Positions 38,178 through 48,217 of a stretch of DNA of 64,000 bases are shown here, in pieces. Each line of letters opens with the position of its first letter. Within the stretch, counting starts at the first letter, position 1. A program made the position numbers and the translations under genes. The DNA comes from Chitinophaga sp. 180180018-3 (GTDB taxonomy: Bacteria > Bacteroidota > Bacteroidia > Chitinophagales > Chitinophagaceae), in the NCBI RefSeq assembly GCF_037893185.1, contig NZ_CP140772.1, positions 4,526,001-4,590,000 on the forward strand, in the 5' to 3' direction. Below the pieces are notes generated by a model that searched no databases, was not told the DNA's origin, and saw only the letters and a program-made list of their open reading frames with translations.

Positions 38178-40409
38178 TCAATCATTCATTATCTTCTCTT
38201 CCTGCTTCTTCTTCAGGTACCACTGTACCGCACGGATCTCTGCAAAGCTGGCTGCATCACCTACCCTTTCCTTGATCGGGCCGGCGGCGGTGGCCCCCAG
38301 CTCTCCGATATGTTTCAGGATCAGGCGCATGGTCTTTTCGGGCACGAAGCGCTCTATATCCATTTCGCCGGCTTCCACGCACTGTGCGAGGTGGCTTTCG
38401 ATGGTGCTAACCGCCAGTTGGCGGGCAGCAGCTATTTCAGGAATGGTTTGCCCTTTCAGGTATAGCTCCAGCGTACCCCGGCGGCTTGATCCTCTTTCCA
38501 CTTTTCCCTTGACGGGCTTTTCCTTTATTGGCGGAGCGCCGGATTCATTTTCCTTGTCACGCTGCGTGATATAATCTTTCAGCCCGGTGGTAAATACCAG
38601 GTCGGCATAGCTGACCTCCCAGATATGACGCAGTTTACTCCAGCAATCGCCTTCCAGGGCCATCAGCTGCAGCAGATATTTCTTTGACTTTGCCTTCTTT
38701 ATCTCTGCTATATGCGATTGTAAAGGAAGGATCAGGTCATCGTGAATACTTTGCGCAAAATAGCCGATCGCCTTGTTCACTCTTTCCTGCAGCTGGTCCA
38801 TTTCACTGGTTTGCACGGCCACATCGAGCAGTTGTTGCAGCTGCAGCACAAACCGGGCGGCAACTTCCTGCTGCTGTTCGATCCTGGCAGAGAGGGTCCG
38901 GCTCAGTTTAATGGCTGCATCAAAGTCGGGCAGCTTTTTGTCCTGAATCCATACGGCATGACTCCTGGCCATGGCCTGCATACGGTACCAGTCGAACTGC
39001 TGCAGCAACGAAGTAGCCTGAAACTTCTTCTTTTCCATTTCCAGCAACACTACCAGCTCATTTGCCTCATTCTCCTTTTCGGCGAAATCAATCACCAGCG
39101 GATCTGTTTTAATAGAACCGTGGCCTATGCGGGAATGCAGCACCATGCCATCGAGTGAGGTACAACGGCTCAGCGCCACGTATACCTGTCCGGCTGCAAA
39201 GGCATAGCCCGCGTCAATAATAGCTCTTTCGAAGGTGAGGCCCTGACTTTTATGAATGGTAATAGCCCAGGCAAGCCTTATCGGGAATTGTGTAAAGCTG
39301 CCTATCTCTTCTTCCTCAATGCTGTTTTCCTCTGCATTGTAGGAATAGCGGATATTACGCCAGGTTTCCTTGCCCAGCTTCAGCTCTTCATGAGAGCCTG
39401 CCAGTACCAGTACTATTTCTTCTTCATCTATCTCCTTTACGGTGGCTAGTTTCCCGTTATAATAACGACGGGGTTGTGCCAGGTCGTTTTTCAGGAACAT
39501 CACCTGCGCCCCTACCTTCAACTGCAATAATAATTCAGTAGGCAGGGCTTTATCGCTGAAGTCACCATCTATCTTTCCTTCGAAGCGGTATACCTTTCCG
39601 GGCATATCAGCCAGCCGGCGTGCATTGATTTCATCTGCCTTCCGGTTGTGCGTAGTGAGTACGATGTATTCTCCGTCTTCCCCTTTAAAATTGGGCTGGT
39701 AATGTTCATTGAGGAGTACCAGGTCGTCGTGCAGTACTTCGTTATTACGGATCCTGTTGAGGATATCGATGAACACCTGTTCATTTTGCCGGTAGATTTT
39801 CTTCAGCTCAATATACAGTGGCGGCGCCTGTTCCATCACCTTAGCGGAGAAGAAGAACGTGCTGCTATAGTATTCCGACAACATCTGCCATTCTGCATCC
39901 GGCACCACCGGAGGTAACTGATACAGATCGCCGATAAACAGCACCTGTACACCGCCAAAGGGCAATAATGGTTTATTGCGGAAGTGACGGAGAATGGTGT
40001 CAATAGCATCGAGCATATCGCAGCGGACCATGCTCACCTCATCAATGATGAGCAGTTCCATTTCCTGCAGGAGCACTTTTTTATCGGCTGTGAAACGGAT
40101 ATTCCGGAAAAGGCTGTGCTTATCCGTGGTGCTGATCTCATCCATACCAAAGCCTCTTTTGGTGCCCGGTATGAACGGGCCAAAAGGCAGCTGAAAGAAA
40201 GAATGCATGGTAACCCCACCGGCGTTGATAGCAGCTACGCCGGTAGGCGCTACCACGACCGTGTTTTTACGCGTATGTTCTTTGATGTATTTCAGGAATG
40301 TGGTTTTCCCTGTACCGGCTTTACCGGTCAGGAAAATATGGCGGTGTGTATGGTTTACGAAATCTGCCGCCAGGTGAAAGATGGTATTTGAACTATCTGG
40401 TTGGGGCAT
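38178..40409 (-). CDS. PIF1-like superfamily 1 DNA helicase with C-terminal helix-turn-helix
   Basis: 743 residues from the ATG at 40409; an ATG at 40457 would add 16 hydrophobic residues without purpose. Walker A GKAGTGKTTF at 29-38, LLIIDEVSMVRCDMLD (Walker B), GDLYQLPPV (motif III), and late motifs LAWAITIHKSQGLTFERAII and AGQVYVALSRCTSLDG typical of PIF1/RecD-type 5'-3' helicases. The C-terminal 120 residues contain a basic linker and a helix-turn-helix (LYLKGQTIPEIAAARQLAVS) of the HTH_40 type. Likely role in DNA replication or repair. No operon partner. Confidence 0.88.
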   Translation of the reverse strand: MPQPDSSNTIFHLAADFVNHTHRHIFLTGKAGTGKTTFLKYIKEHTRKNTVVVAPTGVAAINAGGVTMHSFFQLPFGPFIPGTKRGFGMDEISTTDKHSLFRNIRFTADKKVLLQEMELLIIDEVSMVRCDMLDAIDTILRHFRNKPLLPFGGVQVLFIGDLYQLPPVVPDAEWQMLSEYYSSTFFFSAKVMEQAPPLYIELKKIYRQNEQVFIDILNRIRNNEVLHDDLVLLNEHYQPNFKGEDGEYIVLTTHNRKADEINARRLADMPGKVYRFEGKIDGDFSDKALPTELLLQLKVGAQVMFLKNDLAQPRRYYNGKLATVKEIDEEEIVLVLAGSHEELKLGKETWRNIRYSYNAEENSIEEEEIGSFTQFPIRLAWAITIHKSQGLTFERAIIDAGYAFAAGQVYVALSRCTSLDGMVLHSRIGHGSIKTDPLVIDFAEKENEANELVVLLEMEKKKFQATSLLQQFDWYRMQAMARSHAVWIQDKKLPDFDAAIKLSRTLSARIEQQQEVAARFVLQLQQLLDVAVQTSEMDQLQERVNKAIGYFAQSIHDDLILPLQSHIAEIKKAKSKKYLLQLMALEGDCWSKLRHIWEVSYADLVFTTGLKDYITQRDKENESGAPPIKEKPVKGKVERGSSRRGTLELYLKGQTIPEIAAARQLAVSTIESHLAQCVEAGEMDIERFVPEKTMRLILKHIGELGATAAGPIKERVGDAASFAEIRAVQWYLKKKQEEKIMND

Positions 40410-40623
40410 TGGATTTAAAATTGAAAACGCGAATATACAGAAAAGCAGCGAAAACACCGCCGATATTGCTTGTAGTAACGGTAACGCTTACACGAAATAA
40501 ATTGATCCAGGCGGGAGGCCATCGTTACCGCCAGGCGCGCCGGCCGGACCTGTACCGGGATGTGATCGGCGCACCTCATGCCGCTGTACAAAAATAGTGT
40601 GGTTATCCGAAAATAAATAGCAT

Positions 40624-40656
40624 AAAAAAACCGCCCTGGAATAACCAGGGCGGTTT
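40624..40656 (-). terminator. Rho-independent terminator of the cold-shock gene
   Basis: On the minus strand AAACCGCCCTGG pairs perfectly with CCAGGGCGGTTT around a five-base loop and is followed by a run of T. It lies 23 bases after the cold-shock gene stop. Confidence 0.93.
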
Positions 40657-40679
40657 ACAATAAAACTATTATAAAAGAA

Positions 40680-40871
40680 TTATGCCAGTCTTACGTTAAC
40701 AGCGTTCGGGCCCTTTCTGCCTTCTTCCACGTCAAACACTACGCGGTCGTTTTCGCTGATGCTTTCTTTGATACCAGATACATGAACAAAAATTTCCTGT
40801 CCGGTTCCTTCAATTTTAATGAATCCAAAACCTTTAGTTTCATTAAAAAATTTTACTACACCTGTTTGCAT
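40680..40871 (-). CDS. Cold-shock domain protein (CspA family)
   Basis: 63 residues, one CSD OB-fold. RNA-binding motifs are KGFGFIKI (RNP1) and IFVHVSGI (RNP2). Such proteins melt RNA secondary structure and act as RNA chaperones in the cytosol. Monocistronic: it has its own terminator and a 254-base divergent region before the next gene, which could contain a long 5' leader as in other cold-shock genes. Confidence 0.96.
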   Translation of the reverse strand: MQTGVVKFFNETKGFGFIKIEGTGQEIFVHVSGIKESISENDRVVFDVEEGRKGPNAVNVRLA

Positions 40872-41125
40872 TATATTTAATATTTAATTGTGAACGTATT
40901 CTTGCCATTTTTTCGACAGGCGGCTCCCTGGGCGACTAGAAGAAAAACTGTAAAAAAAAGCTGAACGTAAGAAGAGATTACTAACAGAATTGAAATACAA
41001 TATCTTTAAGAAGCGTAACGAAGATAGGAGTTTATTATATACTACCCTAATTTTTTTACGATTTTCTTTGTCCGGAAGAGCCGCTGGCACATTATTCCAC
41101 ATTAAAATATAATTTAAGTATATAT

Positions 41126-42409
41126 ATGAAACATCCTGATACCTGGCGAATAAAAGCAATATTGACCGGATCTGCAGGCAACCTGGTAGAGTGGTACGAC
41201 TGGTATATTTACGCGACTTTTTCTCTGTATTTCGCGCCTGTCTTCTTTCCCAAGGGGAATTACACGGCGCAGCTGCTGAATACAGCGGCCATTTTTGCGG
41301 TGGGTTTCCTGATGCGCCCCATAGGAGGCTGGATGTTTGGGCAGATAGCAGACAAGCAGGGCAGGAAGGCGTCGATGACATTATCCGTGCTGCTGATGTC
41401 GCTGGGATCGATGCTGATTGCCTTTACGCCGGGCTATGAGCGAATAGGCCTGGCAGCACCGGCGATGTTGCTGGTAGCGAGGTTGTTGCAGGGGTTGAGC
41501 GTAGGCGGGGAATATGGCACCTCTGCCACATATCTGAGTGAGGTGGCTACGCCGGAGTTGAGGGGCTTTTACTCGAGTTTCCAGTATGTGACACTTATCG
41601 GCGGACAGCTGATAGCGTTGGGCGTACAACTGCTGCTACAGCAGGTTTTCCTGACATCGGCGCAGCTGCATACTTGGGGATGGCGGATTCCTTTTGTAAT
41701 CGGGGCAGCCCTGGCGTTTTTTGCACTTTACCTGAGAAGACATATGCAGGAGTCCACATCTTTCGAAAAAATAAAAGCAGAAAAAGAAAAAGGTTCCCTG
41801 AAACGACTGTTCAGCCAGCATCCCAGGGCAGTGCTAACGGTAGTGGGACTAACCATGGGCGGTACCCTGGCGTTTTACACCTATACCACCTATATGCAGA
41901 AATTTCTGGTGAATACGGTGCATATGACCATTGAGCGGGCTACTACCCTCACTTTCTTCCTGATGTTAATATTTGCAATTATGCAACCTGTATTTGGATG
42001 GATATCAGATATATACGGGAGAAAACCTTTATTAATAGGTTTTGGCGTGCTGGGCACGCTGCTGACGGTCCCCATTCTTACGGCTGTAAGCGGCACCAGT
42101 TCAGAATGGGTGGCTTTCTGGCTGATCCTCGCTGCGCTGATGATCGTCAGCGGGTATACTTCTATCAATGCGGTAGTAAAAGCAGAAATGTTTCCTGCCG
42201 AAGTAAGGGCATTGGGAGTAGGTTTCCCTTATGCCCTGACAGTAGCGCTATTCGGAGGAACAGCGGAACCGATCGCGTTATATTTTAAAAAGATCGGGGT
42301 AGAATCGTATTACTATTGGTATGTGACCTTTTGCATATTCATTTCGCTGCTGGTATATGCCACTTCCAGAGATACTAAAAAGACGTCTTTGCTGGATAAG
42401 GATGCGTGA
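41126..42409 (+). CDS. MFS metabolite:H+ symporter (KgtP/ProP-like)
   Basis: 427 residues with twelve predicted membrane helices. The N-terminal GNLVEWYDWYIYATFSLYFA and the loop-2 motif GQIADKQGRKASM, together with LLQGLSVGGEYGTSATYLSE, are signatures of the metabolite:H+ symporter family that includes alpha-ketoglutarate permease KgtP and ProP. Substrate likely a dicarboxylate or a related metabolite; not certain. It overlaps the convergent rpiA gene by 35 bases at the 3' end. Confidence 0.9.
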   Translation: MKHPDTWRIKAILTGSAGNLVEWYDWYIYATFSLYFAPVFFPKGNYTAQLLNTAAIFAVGFLMRPIGGWMFGQIADKQGRKASMTLSVLLMSLGSMLIAFTPGYERIGLAAPAMLLVARLLQGLSVGGEYGTSATYLSEVATPELRGFYSSFQYVTLIGGQLIALGVQLLLQQVFLTSAQLHTWGWRIPFVIGAALAFFALYLRRHMQESTSFEKIKAEKEKGSLKRLFSQHPRAVLTVVGLTMGGTLAFYTYTTYMQKFLVNTVHMTIERATTLTFFLMLIFAIMQPVFGWISDIYGRKPLLIGFGVLGTLLTVPILTAVSGTSSEWVAFWLILAALMIVSGYTSINAVVKAEMFPAEVRALGVGFPYALTVALFGGTAEPIALYFKKIGVESYYYWYVTFCIFISLLVYATSRDTKKTSLLDKDA

Positions 42410-43076
42410 TTTCCCGGATACCGCCATCATTGTTGCCAATGATCAGTTTGGTGGCATAATGAAGGAATAATCCGTTTTCCACGACCCCTGGTATGTTATT
42501 CAGTTGCGTATGCAATGCCGCTGCGTTATGTATCTTCTGAAAATGACAATCCAGAATATAATTTCCATTGTCGGTCACAAAACGGTTTCCATCCCGGATA
42601 CGCAATACCGGCTGTGCGTGCATAGCTTCGAGATGACGTACAGTGAGCTCCCAGGCGAAAGTGGTTACCTCCACCGGCAAAGGAAATTTGCCCAGCGTTT
42701 TCACAAACTTGCTCTCATCTATCACCACCAGCATCTCCTTTGATGCTGCCGCAATAATCTTTTCCCTCAATAGCGCTCCGCCGCCGCCTTTGATCAGTTG
42801 TAATTGTGCGTCGGCTTCGTCGGCGCCATCAATATCAAGATCTATCTGTTGTACTTCTTCAAATCCAATCAGCGGAATTCCCTGTTCCCGGGCCAACTCC
42901 TCCGACTGTGCAGAAGTAGCCACTGCGCGGATCTCCAGGCTGTCTCTAACCATCTCGCCTATACGCATAATGGTATAATATGCCGTACTACCGGTGCCCA
43001 AACCAACGGTCATTCCCGGTTTAATATATCCTGCCGCTCTTTCGCCAGCGGCTTTTTTACCGATATCAGCAAGCAT
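42375..43076 (-). CDS. rpiA: Ribose-5-phosphate isomerase A
   Basis: 233 residues, full RpiA length. It interconverts ribose-5-phosphate and ribulose-5-phosphate in the pentose phosphate pathway. Signatures: GLGTGSTAYY near residue 27, DIDGADEADAQLQLIKGGGGALLREKI, VVIDESKFVKTLGKFPLPVE with the catalytic residues, and DNGNYILDC. Its 3' end overlaps the convergent transporter by 35 bases. Confidence 0.96.
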   Translation of the reverse strand: MLADIGKKAAGERAAGYIKPGMTVGLGTGSTAYYTIMRIGEMVRDSLEIRAVATSAQSEELAREQGIPLIGFEEVQQIDLDIDGADEADAQLQLIKGGGGALLREKIIAAASKEMLVVIDESKFVKTLGKFPLPVEVTTFAWELTVRHLEAMHAQPVLRIRDGNRFVTDNGNYILDCHFQKIHNAAALHTQLNNIPGVVENGLFLHYATKLIIGNNDGGIREITHPYPAKTSF

Positions 43077-43260
43077 ATAACATGATAATTGTTGGAAGAT
43101 AAAAATAAATATTTTCAGTTAATATAACAGTCTCACAGAAAGTAGTTTCCTTATAAGCCTGCTGTATCTTATTAATATTTTTACTAAAATGATCGGTGTA
43201 AATTTTCGATCAGGCTCCGAAATTTTGGTTATTTTTAGCGGGGTCCACTAACCCTCTCCC

Positions 43261-45621
43261 ATGCACATGAAAACAACCGTTTTATTCTGGGTAATATTGT
43301 TAATCCTTACAGAAAGTGTCCGGGCTCAAACTTGCACTGCTATTGGCCAGAACCCTTCTACTGCCTTTCCGGTTTGTGGTATCCAAACGTTTCAGCAACA
43401 ATCTGTTCCCATTTGCGGAGTCAGGAACATTCCCGGCCCAAGTTGCAATAATCCGGGTAATGGTCCACATATGGACAAGAATCCATTCTGGTATAAATTC
43501 ACCTGTTATACTCCGGGCACGCTGGGTTTTACCATCACGCCCAATATATTGAGTGAAGACTACGACTGGCAGATATTTGATATCACGGGTCACCAGCCCG
43601 ATGATGTGTATACGGATCCAAGTCTTTACCTGACCATGAACTGGTCGGGCGAAACCGGGACTACCGGCGCCTCTTCCGCCGGCACTTCGCTGGATGTATG
43701 CGGCGGATTTAATCTGCCTACATTCAGTGCCATGGCTACATTGAAACAAGGGCACAACTACCTGTTGCTCATCAGCCATTTTTCAGATTCCCAAAGCGGA
43801 TATTCGCTGACCTTTGGTGGTGGCACCGCCAGTATCACGGATCCTACCCTTCCGCAGTTTAAAAATGCGTTCTATTACTGCGCTCCGGTAACCATTGGCA
43901 TTAAACTGAATAAGAATGTAAAGTGTAACAGTCTTGCGGCCGACGGCAGCGATTTTGCTTTTAGTATCGCTGGCCCTAAAATACTCAGTGCCAAAGGAGT
44001 TAACTGTAATAATGGTTTTGATATGGATTCGCTGGTATTACAGGTAGATAAGCCACTGGCCCCTGGTACTTATACCATCGTGTCTAAAACAGGTACCGAT
44101 GGAAATACCCTGCTGGATGCCTGCGGCAACGCGATGCAAGTTAATCAGCAGATTAGTTTCACGGTGGCATCAACCCCGCCGGTTGCGATGGGGAGCGTAG
44201 CACCTTTTACCTGCGGCCCCAACGAATTGCAACTAACCTTTCCTCAGGCTATCCGTTGCAGCTCTGTTTCCCCGGATGGGGGCGACTTTGTGATCAGCGG
44301 ACCCGCGCCAGTGAAAATTACCAGCGCTGTTGCCACCTGTAATGCGGATGATACCACCTCCTTTGTTACGCTTAAACTGGATCGGCGTATCACTGCGGGT
44401 GGAGACTACACCATCACCCTCGTCACCGGTCCCGATGGAAATACGGTGGAAAGCGAATGCCACGTGCAAACACCTCCTGGCGCACAGACAAACTTTCATA
44501 TAGATCAGCAACCCGATGTACTATTGCGAGGCGCCAGTGCGGTTACCTGCCGCCTTTCCGGCATCAGGATTGGCATATCCCAGCCGGTACGTTGCGCTTC
44601 CATTGCCGCAGATGGCAGCGACTTTATTTTCACCAGTGCAAAGCCGGTGACGATCACAAGTGCAAAGGGAGTGTGTAACAGCAATGGCCTTGCGGATTCC
44701 ATCGACCTGCAATTTTCCGGTCCTGTTTATCATGGAGAAGATTATACTATTCAGCTGGTCAACGGCACAGACGGGAACACCCTGCAGGGTGCATGCTGGC
44801 AATTGGCAGCTGCAGGGCAACAGGTGGCTTTTCGTACAGCCGATACCGTGTCTGCTGTTTTTAGCACCAGTCTGGAACAGCATTGCAAAGTATCCACCCT
44901 TCAACTCAGCCATGATGGCGCCCATGCAGTGAACAGCTGGAACTGGGTATTTGATGATGGCAGCAATTATACCGACCAAAATCCGGTGAAAGTTTATACC
45001 AGTCTTGGTACCAAAAGCATTACCCTCATCGTTTCCAATGGCATATGCTCCGCTGTACACGACACCTCCTTCGTGCTTACCAGCGAAGTAACGGCGGCAT
45101 TCGACGTAGATCCGGGGCCTTATTGCCCGATGGACATCGTTTCGCCGAAAAACAAGAGCACAGGTAACATCACTTCCTGGTTCTGGGATTATGGTAACGG
45201 CATGCTGAGTGGTGGACCTACTCCAACGCAGTTGCAATACTATCCTACGAGGAAAGAAGAAAACTATCGCATCCGGCTGATCGTAGAAAATAATGTTCAT
45301 TGTATGGACACCGCAGATCATTATATCACAGCGGTTACCAGTTGTTATATAGATGTACCCACTGCGTTCAGTCCTAATAACGACGGGCAAAACGACTACC
45401 TCTACCCGCTGAATGCTTATAAAGCGCTGGACCTGCACTTCTCCGTATACAACCGTTATGGTCAGCTATTGTTTGAAACCACAGACTGGCGAAGGAAATG
45501 GGATGGCACTGTGAACGGCCGTGCATCGGACGTAGGCACCTACGTATGGATGCTGCAATACACCGAAAAGGAAACCGGCAAAAAGGTATTCAGAAAAGGC
45601 ACCACCGTATTGATCCGGTAA
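43261..45621 (+). CDS. Large T9SS-sorted surface protein with PKD-like and CHU_C domains
   Basis: 786 residues with a signal peptide (ending SVRAQ). A beta-rich N-terminal domain (residues about 25-200) is followed by three repeats of about 105 residues (about 205-305, 310-415, 420-530) that share a CxSxxxDGxDF pattern, e.g. CNSLAADGSDF, CSSVSPDGGDF, CASIAADGSDF. Two PKD-like domains (WVFDDGSNYTDQNP, WFWDYGNGML) precede a C-terminal sorting domain (PTAFSPNNDGQNDYLYP, VYNRYGQLLFETTDW, VGTYVWMLQY). It should be exported by type IX secretion and fixed at the cell surface. ATG at 43267 is an alternative start. Confidence 0.88.
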   Translation: MHMKTTVLFWVILLILTESVRAQTCTAIGQNPSTAFPVCGIQTFQQQSVPICGVRNIPGPSCNNPGNGPHMDKNPFWYKFTCYTPGTLGFTITPNILSEDYDWQIFDITGHQPDDVYTDPSLYLTMNWSGETGTTGASSAGTSLDVCGGFNLPTFSAMATLKQGHNYLLLISHFSDSQSGYSLTFGGGTASITDPTLPQFKNAFYYCAPVTIGIKLNKNVKCNSLAADGSDFAFSIAGPKILSAKGVNCNNGFDMDSLVLQVDKPLAPGTYTIVSKTGTDGNTLLDACGNAMQVNQQISFTVASTPPVAMGSVAPFTCGPNELQLTFPQAIRCSSVSPDGGDFVISGPAPVKITSAVATCNADDTTSFVTLKLDRRITAGGDYTITLVTGPDGNTVESECHVQTPPGAQTNFHIDQQPDVLLRGASAVTCRLSGIRIGISQPVRCASIAADGSDFIFTSAKPVTITSAKGVCNSNGLADSIDLQFSGPVYHGEDYTIQLVNGTDGNTLQGACWQLAAAGQQVAFRTADTVSAVFSTSLEQHCKVSTLQLSHDGAHAVNSWNWVFDDGSNYTDQNPVKVYTSLGTKSITLIVSNGICSAVHDTSFVLTSEVTAAFDVDPGPYCPMDIVSPKNKSTGNITSWFWDYGNGMLSGGPTPTQLQYYPTRKEENYRIRLIVENNVHCMDTADHYITAVTSCYIDVPTAFSPNNDGQNDYLYPLNAYKALDLHFSVYNRYGQLLFETTDWRRKWDGTVNGRASDVGTYVWMLQYTEKETGKKVFRKGTTVLIR

Positions 45622-45659
45622 GCGGATTTGGAATTCTAGCTGAACTCCGCTAATTTTTG
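45619..45659 (+). terminator. Possible terminator after the PKD/CHU_C gene
   Basis: AGCGGA just after the stop pairs with TCCGCT about 20 bases later, and the right arm is followed by AATTTTTGC. The stem is short (six bases) with a loose inner loop, so the call is tentative. Confidence 0.4.
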
Positions 45660-45679
45660 CACGAAACCAAACCATTGGT

Positions 45680-47302
45680 GTGTTGAAAGCAACAATAACA
45701 TTTACATTAGCCGGCCTGCTGTTGGCGTTGCAGCTGGCAGCCCAGGACTCCGCCGCCATCAAAGCAATTCATGCCGCCGGCCTCTCGCAGCATATAAAAA
45801 TGCTTGCATCCGACGCTTTTGAAGGGCGCAAACCCTTTACCCGCGGGGAAGACAGCAGCATCCGATACATAGCCGCGCAGTTCAGGCAGCTGGGGCTCAG
45901 GCCAGGCAATGGCAACAGCTACTACCAAGAAGTACCGATGGTATCGATCGGCAGCAAACCCGCCAGCAACCTGGAGATCAAAGGCGCCAAAGGAGCAGTA
46001 ACCCTGCAGTACCTCGACGAATTCGTGGCCGGGAGCCGCCGTATCGTGCCGGAAGTAAGTCTCTCCGGTACAGAACTGGTATTTGCCGGGTACGGCATCG
46101 TAGCGCCTGAATATAACTGGAACGACTACAAAGGGCTCGATGTAAAAGGGAAAACAGTGATCGTGCTGATCAACGATCCCGGATTTGCAGACAGTACCCT
46201 GTTCAAGGGCCGCACGATGACCTACTACGGCCGGTGGACCTATAAATTTGAAGAAGCATCGCGGCAGGGTGCAACGGGCGTGATCATCATCCACGAAACA
46301 GCCGCTGCCAGCTATCCCTGGAAAGTAGTGCGCAGTGGCTGGTCGAATTCTAAATTGTACCTGCAAACAGCCGACAATAACCGGCAACGTACCGCGCTGG
46401 AAGGCTGGATTACACAGGAAGCCGCCGGGAAGATATTTCAGCTGGCGGGCGTATCGCCCGATATTATGCAGCAGGCGCGTACCCCGGGATTTAAGGCAGT
46501 GGACCTGCATCTGCGCACTTCGGTGACGCTTCATAACAGCATAAAGAGATCCACTTCGCATAATGTACTCGGTATATTGCCGGGGCGTAGCAGGCCGCAG
46601 GAATGCGTTGTGTATAGCGCCCACTGGGATCATTTTGGGATAGGCGAAACCGTTAGAGGGGATTCTATTTACAACGGCGCCGTAGATAATGCCACGGGCT
46701 GCGCCGGGTTGCTGGAGCTGGCCACCGCATTTACAAAGCTGCCGGTGGCGCCGGAGCGTTCAGTGCTTTTCCTGTCGGTGACCGGTGAGGAACAAGGCTT
46801 GCTGGGCTCGGAATACTATGCCACGCATCCGGTTTTTCCTTTAGATAAAACAGTAGCCGACATTAACCTGGATGTATTGAATACTTTCGGTTGCACTAAA
46901 GATGTGACGGTGATTGGGATGGGGCAATCTGAGCTGGACGAGTATGCAGGCCGTTCAGCAGCGCGGCAGGGGCGGATTACCGTACCAGAGGCCAATCCGG
47001 AAGGCGGATGGTTTTTCCGTTCGGACCATTTCAACTTTGCGAAAAAGGGAGTACCGGGGTTATATATCGGGGCGGGCACTAATGCCATCGGCCATGAGCA
47101 GGGATGGGGAAAAGAGCAGATAGCAGCGTATAACCGTTTGCGTTACCACTCCCCTGCTGATGAATTTGATCCGGCAACCTGGGTGATGGATGGCATGGTA
47201 GAAGACGTACGTCTTTTATTTGACGTAGGTTATCATTTAAGTAATGAAAAGAATTTCCCTGTCTGGAAGCAGGGATCAGAGTTTAAAGCGTATAGAAAAT
47301 GA
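45680..47302 (+). CDS. M28 family zinc peptidase with PA-type insert
   Basis: 540 residues starting at GTG 45680 (TTG 45683 also possible), with a signal peptide (LAGLLLALQLAAQ). The aminopeptidase domain shows all expected zinc ligands and catalytic residues: H315 and D317 in SAHWDHFG, D336 in VDNATG, E370-E371 in TGEEQG, D398 in NLDVLN and H450 in RSDHFNF. A PA-like insert spans about residues 120-230. Likely a periplasmic or exported aminopeptidase. Its stop overlaps the next gene's ATG (ATGA), so the two are coupled. Confidence 0.9.
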   Translation: MLKATITFTLAGLLLALQLAAQDSAAIKAIHAAGLSQHIKMLASDAFEGRKPFTRGEDSSIRYIAAQFRQLGLRPGNGNSYYQEVPMVSIGSKPASNLEIKGAKGAVTLQYLDEFVAGSRRIVPEVSLSGTELVFAGYGIVAPEYNWNDYKGLDVKGKTVIVLINDPGFADSTLFKGRTMTYYGRWTYKFEEASRQGATGVIIIHETAAASYPWKVVRSGWSNSKLYLQTADNNRQRTALEGWITQEAAGKIFQLAGVSPDIMQQARTPGFKAVDLHLRTSVTLHNSIKRSTSHNVLGILPGRSRPQECVVYSAHWDHFGIGETVRGDSIYNGAVDNATGCAGLLELATAFTKLPVAPERSVLFLSVTGEEQGLLGSEYYATHPVFPLDKTVADINLDVLNTFGCTKDVTVIGMGQSELDEYAGRSAARQGRITVPEANPEGGWFFRSDHFNFAKKGVPGLYIGAGTNAIGHEQGWGKEQIAAYNRLRYHSPADEFDPATWVMDGMVEDVRLLFDVGYHLSNEKNFPVWKQGSEFKAYRK

Positions 47303-48087
47303 CTTTGTTTGGATTAATACTGATAGCCGGGATCCTCTTTTTGTATTTCGTGAATATGTACAAACGGAGGCAGTTGAAGAAAACAGCCGTACCGGATGAA
47401 TATCAATCGCTGCTGGAAGCGCATGTACGTTATTATCAGCAGCTCTCTGCTGCCGAGAAAACGCGTTTCGAGGGAATGGTGCAACGTTTCCTGAAGAGAA
47501 CGCATATCGAGGGAGTGGGCGTTGTTGTAGAACCGCTGGACCGGGTGCTGGTAGCGGCGAGCGCCATCATACCGATCTTTGGTTTCAAGGACTGGGAGTA
47601 CTTCAATCTTACCAATGTAATTTTATATCCGGATACATTTGATGAAAGTTACCAGTACGAGGGTAACCGGCGTAATATACTGGGCATGGTAGGCAGCGGT
47701 CCGCTCAACGGCCAGATGATCCTTTCCAGGAGTGCGTTGAGAGAGGGTTTCAGCAATACAACTGACAAGAACAATACCGCGATTCATGAGTTTGTACACC
47801 TGCTGGATAAGTCGGACGGAGTGATAGACGGGTTGCCGAGCAAGCTGTTGGAGCATAGTTATTCCATTCCGTGGATGAAGCTGGTGCACCAGACGATACA
47901 GCAGATTTCGGAGGGGCATACAGATATCAATCCGTATGGGGCGGTGAATGAGGCGGAGTTTTTTGCGGTGATATCGGAGTATTTCTTTGAGCGGCCGGAT
48001 TTGCTGGCGGAGAAGCATCCGGAGTTGTATAGGATGTTGACGCGGATATTCAGGCAGGATCCGGGGAAGAAGGATGGGGGGGGTTAG
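47299..48087 (+). CDS. MtfA-like zinc peptidase (M90 family)
   Basis: 262 residues. An N-terminal membrane helix (residues 1-20) is followed by the MtfA domain with HEFVH at 163-167 and the downstream LLDKSDGVIDG. Characterised MtfA (E. coli) is a cytosolic peptidase that binds the Mlc repressor; no Mlc is seen here, so only the peptidase fold is claimed. The gene overlaps the preceding peptidase by four bases. The C-terminal codons are glycine rich (GGG) and G-rich sequence continues past the stop. Confidence 0.85.
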   Translation: MTLFGLILIAGILFLYFVNMYKRRQLKKTAVPDEYQSLLEAHVRYYQQLSAAEKTRFEGMVQRFLKRTHIEGVGVVVEPLDRVLVAASAIIPIFGFKDWEYFNLTNVILYPDTFDESYQYEGNRRNILGMVGSGPLNGQMILSRSALREGFSNTTDKNNTAIHEFVHLLDKSDGVIDGLPSKLLEHSYSIPWMKLVHQTIQQISEGHTDINPYGAVNEAEFFAVISEYFFERPDLLAEKHPELYRMLTRIFRQDPGKKDGGG

Positions 48088-48217
48088 GGAGTAGGGGTGG
48101 GAGGATTGTATCTGTTTATCGAATTCAGGCTCTTGGTACAGGCCATAAGCTGATAAAACAGTAAGGAGACAAAAATGCACTTAGGCATATGTAATCTCAA
48201 ATTTGTTGAAACGTCCT

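Noticed and set aside
40884..41381. 165-codon frame on the minus strand upstream of the cold-shock gene
   Set aside because: Runs antisense into the MFS transporter and across an AT-rich divergent promoter region; no conserved motif.
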